Source of the DNA: Bin5 sp965220715
Lineage (GTDB): Bacteria > Chloroflexota > Anaerolineae > Caldilineales > Caldilineaceae
Length of the DNA: 64,000 bases
Assembly (NCBI GenBank): GCA_965220715.1
Contig: OZ244843.1
Span: 2,604,001-2,668,000, forward strand
Direction of reading: 5' to 3'
Part shown: positions 1 to 9,038 of the stretch, in pieces
Numbering within the stretch: the first letter of the stretch is position 1
Layout of the letters: the number at the start of each line of letters is the position of its first letter
Program-made: the position numbers and the translations under genes
Notes under the pieces: generated by a model
Told to the model about the DNA's origin: nothing
The model's input: the letters and a program-made list of their open reading frames with translations, nothing else
The model's database searches: none

Positions 1-975
1 ATCCCTGTGGCAACATCCTTGAATGCCAAAGCCATGTTCCCCTCCGACCATGCGCTGGCCGTAGGTGTTCCCGGCTCCTACTCCCGTGCCTGCGCAAACC
101 AGGCCCTGTGTGAAGCCGATCTCGTCTTCTTCGTCGGCAGCCACACCGGAGGACAGGTGACCAATTCCTATCAGATTCCTCCCCAGGGCACACCCATCAT
201 CCAGCTGGATATCAACGCCGAGGAAATCGGCCGCAACTATCCTGTACAGGTTGGCCTGCAAGGGGATGTCAAGAGCAGCCTCAGGCGCATGATCGACCGC
301 GCCGCGCCCCGCGCCCCCCGCAATGCATGGGTTGGCCGTGTTCAAGAGCTGGTGCAAGAGTGGAAAGCGAGTGTGGCGCAACATGTTGACGCGGAGATCC
401 TGCCCATGCGCCCGGAGCGCCTCTGCCGCGAACTGACCGACTACCTGCCGTCCGATGCAATCCTTGTCTCCGATACAGGACACGCCGGAATTTGGACCGG
501 TACCATGATCGATTTGAAACATGCCGATCAGAGCTACATACGCTGCTCCGGATCTTTGGGATGGGGACTGCCTGCCGCTATGGGTGCGAAGTGCGCACAG
601 CCGGAACGCCCCGTGCTTTGCTTTACAGGGGATGGCGGCATCTGGTATCACCTGACCGAACTGGAAACCGCGGTGCGTTGCGGCATCAACACCGTTACGG
701 TGGTCAACAACAATCACTCTCTCAATCAGGAACAAGGTGGCGTCGAGCAGACCTACGGTGCACGAACCACCGGTTCCGATGAACTCTGGCTCTTCGAGGA
801 CGCCGACTTTGCCAGAATGGCGGAGTCGTTCGGCGCACTCGGGATAACGGTACACAAACCGAGCGAGCTTGCCGGGGCCCTCGACCAGGCCTTCGCTTCA
901 GGCCGACCGACGGTCGTTGACGTAAAGACCCACATAGAAGGCATCGCGCCGCGGGCGTGGGTGCCAACCCAGTAG
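1..975 (+). CDS. Thiamine-diphosphate-dependent enzyme, acetolactate synthase-like, C-terminal part
   Basis: The reading frame is open from the first base, so the N-terminus lies outside the window. What remains is the middle nucleotide-binding-type domain (VFFVGSHTGGQ, then IIQLDINAEEIGRNY) followed by the C-terminal ThDP-binding domain. The ThDP/Mg site is visible as GDGGIWYHLTELETA (from about base 628) followed by TVVNNN. This layout is that of acetolactate synthase large subunits and of benzoylformate decarboxylase or sulfoacetaldehyde acetyltransferase relatives, which transfer a two-carbon or acyl unit from a 2-oxoacid. No small regulatory subunit gene follows, so a catabolic 2-oxoacid enzyme is at least as likely as IlvB. 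The substrate cannot be read from this half. Family is sure, specific reaction is not. Confidence 0.85.
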   Translation: MPVATSLNAKAMFPSDHALAVGVPGSYSRACANQALCEADLVFFVGSHTGGQVTNSYQIPPQGTPIIQLDINAEEIGRNYPVQVGLQGDVKSSLRRMIDRAAPRAPRNAWVGRVQELVQEWKASVAQHVDAEILPMRPERLCRELTDYLPSDAILVSDTGHAGIWTGTMIDLKHADQSYIRCSGSLGWGLPAAMGAKCAQPERPVLCFTGDGGIWYHLTELETAVRCGINTVTVVNNNHSLNQEQGGVEQTYGARTTGSDELWLFEDADFARMAESFGALGITVHKPSELAGALDQAFASGRPTVVDVKTHIEGIAPRAWVPTQ

Positions 976-1061
976 CACTGAATGACACAAACTTCGCCCA
1001 TTCAGCCAGGCAAGTGCCCTATCCCATAGGCCTGCATTGCAGCCTGAATGGGTGTGCAGGT

Positions 1062-1091
1062 TTGCTTTGGAGATCGCCAATCTGCTAGAAT
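1062..1091 (+). promoter_or_regulatory. Candidate sigma-70 promoter
   Basis: TTGCTT at 1062-1067 and TAGAAT at 1086-1091 are separated by 18 bases. They lie about 150 bases before the small gene starting at 1245 and after the stop of the ThDP enzyme. Seen by eye only; the -35 box is weak. Confidence 0.35.
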
Positions 1092-1244
1092 GTCGTAGGC
1101 TTGCGGTAGATCTGTTGGCTTCAGTGCCCAAATCAAGAGGTGCTGCCCGCAAATTGGAAGACGGGCCCCCGCAGACCGAAAGTCTGGAGTCTACGCAAGC
1201 AAGTTGATCACATCAATTCGATCCTGGAAAGCGGAAGGCTTTGC

Positions 1245-1535
1245 ATGAAAGCGATGCTATATTTGGACAAGATTGTCGAGCCGGTGGCTGTGCTGGACGA
1301 CGTGAAAGTCGTGGAGTTTGGCAGTGACAATCACCCGGAAGGCGACCGAGTCCGAATCTATTACAATACCTATAACCTGAATGCGACAAAGACGATGGTC
1401 GAACTTCACCGTGATCGCAAGATGACGGTCAAATTGGAGGACGGCCGTTCTGCCCCCGCATTGATCACGCACGCCAGTCTGGATGCAAAGGGCCAATTTG
1501 TTGGCGTTCTGAGAGTGCTCGGACCACTGGCCTGA
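1245..1535 (+). CDS. Small hypothetical protein (96 aa)
   Basis: I do not recognise a named family. The ATG at 1245 is preferred over an upstream in-frame start at 1140 because GGAAGG sits about 6 bases before it and the segment 1140-1244 reads like untranslated sequence. The product (MKAMLYLDKIVEP...) is soluble, alternates charged and hydrophobic residues and looks like a small all-beta protein (VKVVEFGS, RVRIYYNTYNL, MVELHRDRKMTVKLEDG). It has no signal peptide, membrane segment or cysteine cluster. It lies alone between the ThDP enzyme and the helicase, with a candidate hairpin terminator just after the stop. Confidence 0.55.
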   Translation: MKAMLYLDKIVEPVAVLDDVKVVEFGSDNHPEGDRVRIYYNTYNLNATKTMVELHRDRKMTVKLEDGRSAPALITHASLDAKGQFVGVLRVLGPLA

Positions 1536-1565
1536 GATCGACGTGAGCCTCCAAACCACCCCTGC

Positions 1566-1606
1566 TCTCCCCTTGGCTCCATTCTGCTACGGGGAGAACA
1601 CCTTTT
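1566..1606 (+). terminator. Candidate terminator hairpin after the small gene
   Basis: TCTCCCC at 1566-1572 pairs with GGGGAGA at 1591-1597, with an 18-base loop, followed by ACACCTTTTC. The stem is short and the T-run interrupted, so this is only a candidate. Confidence 0.35.
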
Positions 1607-1651
1607 CTTGCTCGTTACCGGCACAATTTCCAGGCAAAGCGCATAAGTTTC

Positions 1652-4009
1652 ATGGTCGCTGATCAGCACCTGCGTCCGGCACAAGAGGAGGTCCTCCGCT
1701 ACGAAGGAGGGCGCCTCGGTATCAGCGCGGTGCCCGGCAGCGGCAAGACCTTCACTTTGAGTTGTCTGGCCGCCCGGTTGGTCCAGAAGCTGGCAGGCTC
1801 CGGCCCAATGGACGATCGTGAAGTGCTGGTCGTCACCCTCACCAATGCGGCCGTAGAGAATTTCCGCAGCAGTATCGGCAACTTCATCCAGAGTGGGAGC
1901 CTGTTGCCGAGTGGCTATCGGGTGCGAACTCTCCACAGCCTGGCCCATGACATTGTGAGAGAACGGCCGGGGCTTGTGGGGCTGGGTGAAGACTTTGCCA
2001 TCCTTGACGAGCGCATCACCCTGGACATAAAGCGGCAGGCGGTCAACAATTACTTGCAGGCCGATCCTGATTTTCTGGGCGGATTTATCAAGCCGGAGCT
2101 ATTGAGCAATCCCCGCCGCCTGGAACGCCAACTCCCCGACACCGGGCAAGAGATTGCAGAGGCAGTCATTCGGCGCATGAAAGAGTTGCGCGCGGATGCC
2201 GCCGCGATGACGAATGCTCTGGAGCAGCAGTCCGGCGATTGGCCGCTACTTTCCTATGGTTTGCAGATTTACAAAGACTACCAGCGCGGGCTAAGCGTGC
2301 GGGGAGGCGTCGACTTTGATGACCTGATTCTGCTCGCGCTTCAAGCTCTGGAGTCCGATGACAGTCTCCTGGCGCGCTTGCAGCAGCGCTGGCCCTATGT
2401 GCTGGAAGACGAGGCCCAGGACAGCAGTGCCCTGCAAGAGCAGATGCTGACCCTTCTGACCGCCGCCCATGGGAATTGGGTTCGGGTGGGAGACCCCAAC
2501 CAGGCTATCAACACCACTTTTACCAGTGCCAATCCCCGCTTTCTTAGAGAATTCGTTGATAGCGAGGCCGTAAATGCCTTACCCCTACCCAATTCGGGCC
2601 GTAGCGCACCGCCGATCATAAAGCTTGCCAATCAGTTCATCGACTGGAGCCGTGGCGGGCATCCGCTTCTCTCGCAGGACCAGACGCTTTCCCTTCCATA
2701 CATTCTGCCCACCGAGGAAGGCGACCCGCAGCCCAACCCGGACCCGGGCGACCCCGACCTGTTTTTCTATGACCGTCCACTCACGCCCACTGAAGAGATC
2801 CGGACCCTGGTCACCAGTCTGCATCGCTGGCTGTCAAAGAATTCCGAGAAGACCGTAGCTGTGCTCATTCCTGATAACCGGCGTGGGGCCGAGTTCGGCA
2901 GAGCTTTTGAGGAGGCCTCGCTGCCTTTCGACGATTCGCTGCTACAGTCAACGAGTACGACCCGCATCGCTGTTGACGCGTTGGTGAAGGCGTTGCGTTA
3001 CATCAGCCAACCCCACAACTCCTCCCATCTTCGTCCATTCTGGTCCGATGTCTGGTGGGCGCGGCGCGGACGCCCGCACTGTGTTACCGAAGGTGGCATC
3101 GAGAACGGCGAGGTCGGCTCTGTAGAAAACGGCCCCCCCTGGCTTGCTGCCGGCTCAAATCCGGACGAAAGTTCGTCGGGTGATGCACTGCCACAGCCGG
3201 TGTTGCTCTTTGGCAAAGCTCTGGACCAGATGCGTCATCCCGAGCAGTTCGTCTTTCCCGCCGCTGGCGACGACTGGTTGGAGGCAATCGGCTGGCTCGA
3301 CAACTTCGACGGCTTTCGGCCAGTCGTTGAACGGTTCAGGAAAGACCTTAAGCGTTGGTGTGCGGCCACGATTCTTCCTATCGACGAACTGATCCTTACA
3401 TTGGGACAGGATTTTTTCACAAAAGCTCCGGAACTGGCTTTGGCGCACAGCGTCGCCATTCTCCTGGCAAAACAGGCCAAAGAGCGGCCCGACCTGCGAT
3501 TGCCTGAGTTGACAACTGAGTTGGAGGAGATCGCACGAAACCGTCGACGTATCCTTGGCTTTGGTGAGGAAACGCGCGGCTACGAACCGCCGCCCGGCAA
3601 GGTAACTATCGCAACGATCCACACTGCCAAAGGGCTGGAATGGGACCGCGTTCATCTGGCGTCGGTCAGCAACTACAGTTTTCCCGGCGGCGGCGACGAG
3701 GAAGACTACCGAGGGGAGCGCTGGTTCGTGCGCGATAGTCTCAATCTGACCGAGGAAGCTCTGGCCCAGACCGAGCAACTGCACATGGGGACACTGGATG
3801 AATATGTCCTGGGCCAGGCTACCCGGAAGGCCCGGCAGGAATTGGCCGCGGAGCGTCTGCGTCTCTTGTATGTTGGCATCACCCGCGCCCGCCAGGAGTT
3901 GATCCTGACCTACAATACAGGTAGTCGACATGAGAAAAGCCCAAACGAACCGGCATTGGCATTTTCAGCGTTGAAACAGTCTTGGCAAGAAAGAAAAAAA
4001 GAGGAATGA
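1652..4009 (+). CDS. UvrD/PcrA/Rep-family superfamily 1 DNA helicase
   Basis: ATP-dependent DNA translocase of helicase superfamily 1A, 785 aa. Visible motifs: Walker A VPGSGKT (residues 27-33), the DEAQD Walker B box (253-257), motif III VGDPNQ (279-284), motif V TIHTAKGLEWD (655-665) and motif VI LLYVGITRAR (738-747). FDDLILLALQAL before the DEAQD box is typical of UvrD-type domain 1B. The C-terminus is short after motif VI, with no zinc-finger nuclease tail, so this is a helicase and not an AddA- or RecB-type nuclease. Family members unwind DNA in repair or displace proteins. There is no repair-gene partner nearby, so the exact role (UvrD, PcrA or an accessory helicase) is open. It is preceded and followed by intergenic spacers, suggesting a monocistronic unit. 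Confidence 0.93.
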   Translation: MVADQHLRPAQEEVLRYEGGRLGISAVPGSGKTFTLSCLAARLVQKLAGSGPMDDREVLVVTLTNAAVENFRSSIGNFIQSGSLLPSGYRVRTLHSLAHDIVRERPGLVGLGEDFAILDERITLDIKRQAVNNYLQADPDFLGGFIKPELLSNPRRLERQLPDTGQEIAEAVIRRMKELRADAAAMTNALEQQSGDWPLLSYGLQIYKDYQRGLSVRGGVDFDDLILLALQALESDDSLLARLQQRWPYVLEDEAQDSSALQEQMLTLLTAAHGNWVRVGDPNQAINTTFTSANPRFLREFVDSEAVNALPLPNSGRSAPPIIKLANQFIDWSRGGHPLLSQDQTLSLPYILPTEEGDPQPNPDPGDPDLFFYDRPLTPTEEIRTLVTSLHRWLSKNSEKTVAVLIPDNRRGAEFGRAFEEASLPFDDSLLQSTSTTRIAVDALVKALRYISQPHNSSHLRPFWSDVWWARRGRPHCVTEGGIENGEVGSVENGPPWLAAGSNPDESSSGDALPQPVLLFGKALDQMRHPEQFVFPAAGDDWLEAIGWLDNFDGFRPVVERFRKDLKRWCAATILPIDELILTLGQDFFTKAPELALAHSVAILLAKQAKERPDLRLPELTTELEEIARNRRRILGFGEETRGYEPPPGKVTIATIHTAKGLEWDRVHLASVSNYSFPGGGDEEDYRGERWFVRDSLNLTEEALAQTEQLHMGTLDEYVLGQATRKARQELAAERLRLLYVGITRARQELILTYNTGSRHEKSPNEPALAFSALKQSWQERKKEE

Positions 4010-4262
4010 GGACGTTGTATTGATATCGTGCTCAGAATATGTGGGCGTTGAAAGTAGTAGATGGCAGTCCGACCTGAGTGCGGGTTTTCCCGCCGACTGA
4101 CTGAACTACGCATCCTGAGATTGGCCGACTGGCTGTGTCAAAAGAGCTTCACTATTCGATCAAACTCGCTCGGCAGCAATCGCGGGTTTTCAATTTGACG
4201 GCGCATAAGACCTATTTCGTGGTGGACGCTATTGGGTCTCTCTTCTCGAATCAGGCGTTGAA

Positions 4263-7200
4263 GTGTCCAATCGATCGGATCCACTGATGCGGAACTCAAA
4301 GATACAGCAGTATTGCGAAGGGATCATTGAGGCCGGCTGGCTGGCGGCTCTGATCGTCGCGCCCCTCTTTTTCAATACATACTCCAGTCGTGTGTTTGAG
4401 CCGGACAAGATCAGCCTCATTCGCTCCATTTCCTTGGTCATGCTGCTGGCATATCTGGTGAAGATAATTGATGGCGGCCGACTGTGGCTGCCCGCGGGTG
4501 GAGTAACACCCGTGGCCAGAAGCCACAATCCTCCGCCCAGTGACCAGTTACAAGCCGGAATGGCCTTGACGCCGGCCAACTTGTGGAAGCTGCCCCTCCT
4601 ACTGCCCGTATTGCTTTTGGCGGCCTCCTACGCACTCAGCACACTCTTGAGCATTTCCCCCTCCTTAAGCTGGTGGGGTTCATATCACCGACTGCAAGGT
4701 ACCTACACCTTTTTCAGCTATCTGATCATCGCCCTCCTCACCACAGCACATCTGAGGCAACCGGCCCAGTTGCGGCGTCTTCAACATACGATAATCATCA
4801 CCAGCTTGCCCATCGCTATCTATGGCGTGTTCCAGCACTTTGACAAGGATCCCCTACCCTGGGGACAAGATGTGACAAACCGTATAGCAGGAAACGCCGG
4901 TAATCCGATCTTTCTCGCCGCGCACCTGATCATGGCCTTCTTCCTTACGCTGGAACGCGTAGTCACCAGCTTTTCTTTCCTTCTGGAGGGAGGGTCATCC
5001 CAGACCACGGCAGATGACCCGGCCGAGGATAGACAGAATCCTGCCCCTGACTATGGCCTGGCCAGCGTGTTGGCCGGCGGTTCCTACCTGTTTGTGCTTG
5101 TCGTTCAACTTCTCGCCATTTTCTGGTCTCAGAGCCGCGGCCCCTGGCTCGGACTCGCCAGCGGTATCTACATATTTGTATTGCTTCTTCTGACCGGGAT
5201 GCGTCGTCGAAATTACCGCATCTGGACGACTGCCTGGGTCGGACTGGGTGTGGCCGCAGTCACTCTGCTTGTTCTCCTGAATACGACCGCACTGGGCCAT
5301 GCCTTTCGCCAGGTTCCTATCTGGGGACGCCTCACAACCATGCTGGATAGTTCCAGCGGCACAGGACGGGTCCGCGTTCTTATCTGGGAAGGCACTTCCG
5401 AGATGGTTTCCCCCCATCAGCCTTTAACCTACCCAGATGGAAGCCAAGACCCCTTCAATCTGCTGCGTCCATTGATAGGGTATGGTCCCGAGACGACGTG
5501 GATGGCCTTTAACCGCTTCTATCCCTCAGAGTTGGCCCAATTGGAATCCCGCAACGCCAGCCCCGACCGCGCCCACAACGAAACCTGGGACAGTCTGGCT
5601 TTCACCGGCGTCTTCGGCTTTCTGGCCAGCTCCCTCCTCTACCTGTCGATATTCTTTTGGGCGCTGCGCTGGCTTGGGCTCATCCGTTCACGCCGGGACA
5701 TCGCGCTGTTTTTTGCACTGCTGGTAGGGGGAGGCCTTCTCCTGAGTGCCCTCTTCCAACTGCTCGGTGCGAGTGTCGGTTTCCTGGGCGTAAATTGGCC
5801 GACCGGACTCATTCTGGGGCTTATTGTATTCGTCACACTTGCGGTCTTCCTTCAACCGGAATCCAAGACTCAGGTAGCGGATGGCCGTCGACAACTCCTG
5901 CTGGTTGCTTCCCTGGCAGCTATCATTGCCCACTATGTCGAAATTCATCTCGGAATCGCCATCGCAGCCACCCGCATCTACTTCTGGATAATCGGGGCCG
6001 CGCTGCTTGTACTGGGAATGCGTTGGCTGGTCCCCGAGCCCTTCGCCTTGGAACTGGACGCCACCAGTCCTGGAGCAGCGAGAGACGAGAAACGCGGTGG
6101 CGGGAGGACCCCGCGTACAGCCGCGCAGGCAACGTCGCGGCGCAGCCGTCGCCGTGGTGGGGCCGTCGGGCGAGGATGGGATAACCTTGTTCCGGCTACC
6201 ATTTTGCCGGACCTCTTGGTGATGATGACACTGGTCTTTCTATTTACAACCAACTACCAGCGATTGTCGAATCCTTTCCTGGTTTTGTTTCGCGGTCTGA
6301 CCAGGTATGTTCAGGATCAGGCCATAGGCAATGGGTCCAACATACTGTGGCTGGTGTTTTTCACATGGGTAATCGCATTAGTACTGGGCATTTCTACCGC
6401 CATCCTTCGCCAACCCGGTTTCTCAATGATTCGAGTTGTCAGAAATAAGACCCCAGGAAACAGCCGACAAAGAGGAGAACCCAAAACAGGCCAGGGATTG
6501 GGGACCGCTCTCAATCTTGCCCGAGCAGTGGTTCCATACGGTTTAACTCTGTTCGCAGGCTGGTTGCTCTTTGGTCTAATCCACGCTGGCCGCCTGCTGC
6601 CACCCACAAGAACAGGCAGTTTGGCCGAGCAGCTTGATCATATTGCCGGTCATTACGGCCTGTTTGCGTGGATTGTCGTGTTCTGGTGCCTGTCAGCAGG
6701 CTTGGTCCTGGCGTGGCGCCCAATACTGGATGAGAGACGGGCGTGGATGAACCACAGCCTGACCACAGCCGGTGCAGGGGTCCTGCTTTCGGTCACCATC
6801 TTTTTCATTATAGGTAGTATCAACATTGCACAAGTGCGGGCGGACGTCTTCTACAAACAGGGTCAGAACTTCGATGGCGCCGGCGCATGGGTCGAGAGTT
6901 CCGACCTGTACCGACGAGCCCTGGTAGTTCGACCAACAGAGGATCACTACCTGCTCTTTCTTGGACGCAGTCTGCTGGAAAGAGCCACCCAGGCGCCGAA
7001 AGAAGGCTCGCTGACTCTACCTGCCGAACCGACACTACAGGAAATTCTGCGGCTAGACGTTCAGGAGATTGCTCTCTTGGGACAGGATGATTTGCTGCGG
7101 GTGGTAAAAACCGTCCTGTTGCGGGCACAAGAGTTGAACCCCCTGAACACCGATCACACCGCCAACCTGGCCCGCCTATACCGCCGCTGGTCGAGACTGA

Positions 7201-7958
7201 CCGCCGATCCGCAGGAACGAATGCCAGCGATGGAAAAGAGTCTACACTACTACAACATTGCTCTGTCACTCAGTCCCAATGTCGCACACCTGTGGAATGA
7301 ACAGGGGGAAATCCTGGCCTCAATGGGACGGCTTGAAGAGGCGGAGTCATCACTACAACACAGTCTTACCATTGACGACCGGTTTGAGAATACCTATTTG
7401 CTGCTCGCAGAGTTGTATGTCGAGATGAGGGAAACCGAGAAACAGTTCCAGCTATTGGATCGCGGACTGGAAATACTGCCGAATAGCCTGGCCTTGCTCA
7501 GCCACAAGGGCACGGCCCAGTCACGTGCCGGCGACCTGGAAGGTGCGCTGGCAACCATTTTGAAGGCTTTCGAGAAGTATCCGACCGACCTCAGTGCCGC
7601 CCGCAATCTGATCGTCCTTTCAAGATTGCTGGAACGTCAAGATGAGGCAATCCAGTGGGCTGATCAAGCCATTGCCCTGATTGAGAGTGGCCATGGCAGT
7701 GACGATGTGGTCTTTTCAACAGTGCGCCAGATAGTCGAATTGAATTCTCAGAGTGGGCGACTGCAAGAGTCAGCCGACATCCTGCAACGCCTGATAGATC
7801 TTGCCCCCGCCGACTATCGTTTACCATTCCAATTGGCTCACGTACACACCCAGCTTGGCAATAACACGCAGGCTCGCCAGTTCGGTGAATCTGCCTTGAA
7901 TCTCGCGCCCGAAAGTGAAAAGCCCAATATCCAATCTTTCCTTGACTCCCTTGATTAG
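4263..7958 (+). CDS. O-antigen ligase/polymerase-like membrane protein with C-terminal TPR domain
   Basis: A 1231-aa polytopic membrane protein. Roughly residues 15-560 carry many hydrophobic helices. The long loop between them (GYGPETTWMAFNRFYPSEL, then ASPDRAHNETWDSLAFTGVFG) has the Arg/His-rich HNxxLD-like pattern of Wzy/WaaL (PF04932) enzymes. These polymerise or ligate lipid-linked glycans on the outer face of the membrane. Another cluster of helices follows to about residue 860. A periplasmic-type TPR region of about 350 residues completes the protein (for example VRPTEDHYLLFLGRSLL and LSPNVAHLWNEQGEILASMGRLEEAESSL). GTG at 4263 is the longest start; ATG at 4287 is an equally possible start because neither has a strong ribosome-binding site. 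The next gene, a WecA-type transferase, fits a joint role in surface polysaccharide synthesis. Confidence 0.8.
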   Translation: MSNRSDPLMRNSKIQQYCEGIIEAGWLAALIVAPLFFNTYSSRVFEPDKISLIRSISLVMLLAYLVKIIDGGRLWLPAGGVTPVARSHNPPPSDQLQAGMALTPANLWKLPLLLPVLLLAASYALSTLLSISPSLSWWGSYHRLQGTYTFFSYLIIALLTTAHLRQPAQLRRLQHTIIITSLPIAIYGVFQHFDKDPLPWGQDVTNRIAGNAGNPIFLAAHLIMAFFLTLERVVTSFSFLLEGGSSQTTADDPAEDRQNPAPDYGLASVLAGGSYLFVLVVQLLAIFWSQSRGPWLGLASGIYIFVLLLLTGMRRRNYRIWTTAWVGLGVAAVTLLVLLNTTALGHAFRQVPIWGRLTTMLDSSSGTGRVRVLIWEGTSEMVSPHQPLTYPDGSQDPFNLLRPLIGYGPETTWMAFNRFYPSELAQLESRNASPDRAHNETWDSLAFTGVFGFLASSLLYLSIFFWALRWLGLIRSRRDIALFFALLVGGGLLLSALFQLLGASVGFLGVNWPTGLILGLIVFVTLAVFLQPESKTQVADGRRQLLLVASLAAIIAHYVEIHLGIAIAATRIYFWIIGAALLVLGMRWLVPEPFALELDATSPGAARDEKRGGGRTPRTAAQATSRRSRRRGGAVGRGWDNLVPATILPDLLVMMTLVFLFTTNYQRLSNPFLVLFRGLTRYVQDQAIGNGSNILWLVFFTWVIALVLGISTAILRQPGFSMIRVVRNKTPGNSRQRGEPKTGQGLGTALNLARAVVPYGLTLFAGWLLFGLIHAGRLLPPTRTGSLAEQLDHIAGHYGLFAWIVVFWCLSAGLVLAWRPILDERRAWMNHSLTTAGAGVLLSVTIFFIIGSINIAQVRADVFYKQGQNFDGAGAWVESSDLYRRALVVRPTEDHYLLFLGRSLLERATQAPKEGSLTLPAEPTLQEILRLDVQEIALLGQDDLLRVVKTVLLRAQELNPLNTDHTANLARLYRRWSRLTADPQERMPAMEKSLHYYNIALSLSPNVAHLWNEQGEILASMGRLEEAESSLQHSLTIDDRFENTYLLLAELYVEMRETEKQFQLLDRGLEILPNSLALLSHKGTAQSRAGDLEGALATILKAFEKYPTDLSAARNLIVLSRLLERQDEAIQWADQAIALIESGHGSDDVVFSTVRQIVELNSQSGRLQESADILQRLIDLAPADYRLPFQLAHVHTQLGNNTQARQFGESALNLAPESEKPNIQSFLDSLD

Positions 7959-7985
7959 CCTGTTTTGCACTAATTATTTGGTAGG

Positions 7986-8987
7986 ATGATGAGTCCCTTT
8001 CTCTTGATGGCAGCAAGCGCCTTGATCATAGCGATAGGCGGCACCCCTCTGGTGCGGTATGCCGCCCTGCAACTGGGCATCCTGGACCAGCCTTCAGCGC
8101 GCAAGGTACACCACGCGCCTGTGCCGCTGATGGGTGGCGCCGCAATCTATGTCGCATTCATCACCGCTCTCGCCGTCTGGGGTGAACGCAGCTATGTCAA
8201 CGAGGTCGTAGGTATCTTTGTCGGTGCCACCCTCGTCAGTCTCATCGGCGCGCTGGACGACAGCCGCGGCGTGGGCAGTTACCTTAAGCTTGCCGCTCAG
8301 ATTGCTGCAGCCTTAATTCTGATTCTCAGCGGCGTGCAAGTCCGTCTCTTTGATGGGTTTATGGACATCATTCTAACCCTTTTCTGGGTGGTCGGAATCA
8401 CAAACGCATTTAATCTGCTGGACAATATGGACGGGCTGTCCAGCGGTGTGGCGACAATTGCATCGGCCTTCTTCACGCTCTTGGCTGCGATGAGCGATCA
8501 ATATCTGGTTGGCACCTTGGCTGCTGCGTTGTGCGGTGCCTGCATGGGGTTTCTTGTGTACAACTGGAATCCTGCCCGCGTCTTTATGGGGGACACAGGC
8601 AGCCTCTTTCTCGGTTTCCTGCTTGCCGCCGTCGGTATCAAACTGCGTTTCCCAGCAAACAGCGCCAGCATAACCTGGATGATTCCTATACTCATACTGG
8701 CGTTGCCAATCTTCGACACGACGCTGGTTTTTATCAGTCGCCTGCGCCGCGGCAAGAATCCACTCACCACGGCAGGAAAGGATCACGTCAGCCACAGGCT
8801 GGCCCTGCTGGCGGGCAGTCAGCGTGAGGCGGTCCTCCTGTGTTATCTTATAGCGGGAGCAACAGGGCTGGCATCCATATTTCTGACTCAGGCCAATTTG
8901 CAGGAGGCAGGCGTCGTTGGGGTGGCTGCCCTGGCTTTAGGCATGTTCGCTCTTTGGAAGCTCGAATATCGGAATAACCGAGTCTGA
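7986..8987 (+). CDS. Undecaprenyl-phosphate phosphosugar transferase, WecA/TagO/MraY type
   Basis: Integral membrane enzyme of glycosyltransferase family 4 that moves a sugar-1-phosphate (usually GlcNAc-1-P) from a UDP-sugar to undecaprenyl phosphate, starting a lipid-linked glycan. Diagnostic cytoplasmic-loop motifs are all present: GALDDSRGVGSY (Mg-binding Asp pair), NAFNLLDNMDGLSSG (catalytic Asp), FMGDTGSLFLG, and the HVSHRL box of the last loop that is typical of WecA/TagO rather than MraY. About ten hydrophobic helices are seen in 333 aa. GTAGG abuts the ATG at 7986; the second ATG three bases on is equally possible. It lies 27 bases after the ligase-like gene in the same direction, so the two probably form an operon. 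Confidence 0.92.
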   Translation: MMSPFLLMAASALIIAIGGTPLVRYAALQLGILDQPSARKVHHAPVPLMGGAAIYVAFITALAVWGERSYVNEVVGIFVGATLVSLIGALDDSRGVGSYLKLAAQIAAALILILSGVQVRLFDGFMDIILTLFWVVGITNAFNLLDNMDGLSSGVATIASAFFTLLAAMSDQYLVGTLAAALCGACMGFLVYNWNPARVFMGDTGSLFLGFLLAAVGIKLRFPANSASITWMIPILILALPIFDTTLVFISRLRRGKNPLTTAGKDHVSHRLALLAGSQREAVLLCYLIAGATGLASIFLTQANLQEAGVVGVAALALGMFALWKLEYRNNRV

Positions 8988-9038
8988 TCATCCCGCGCGA
9001 GCTCGACCTGACTAACACAATCCGACAAGGAGATAATC

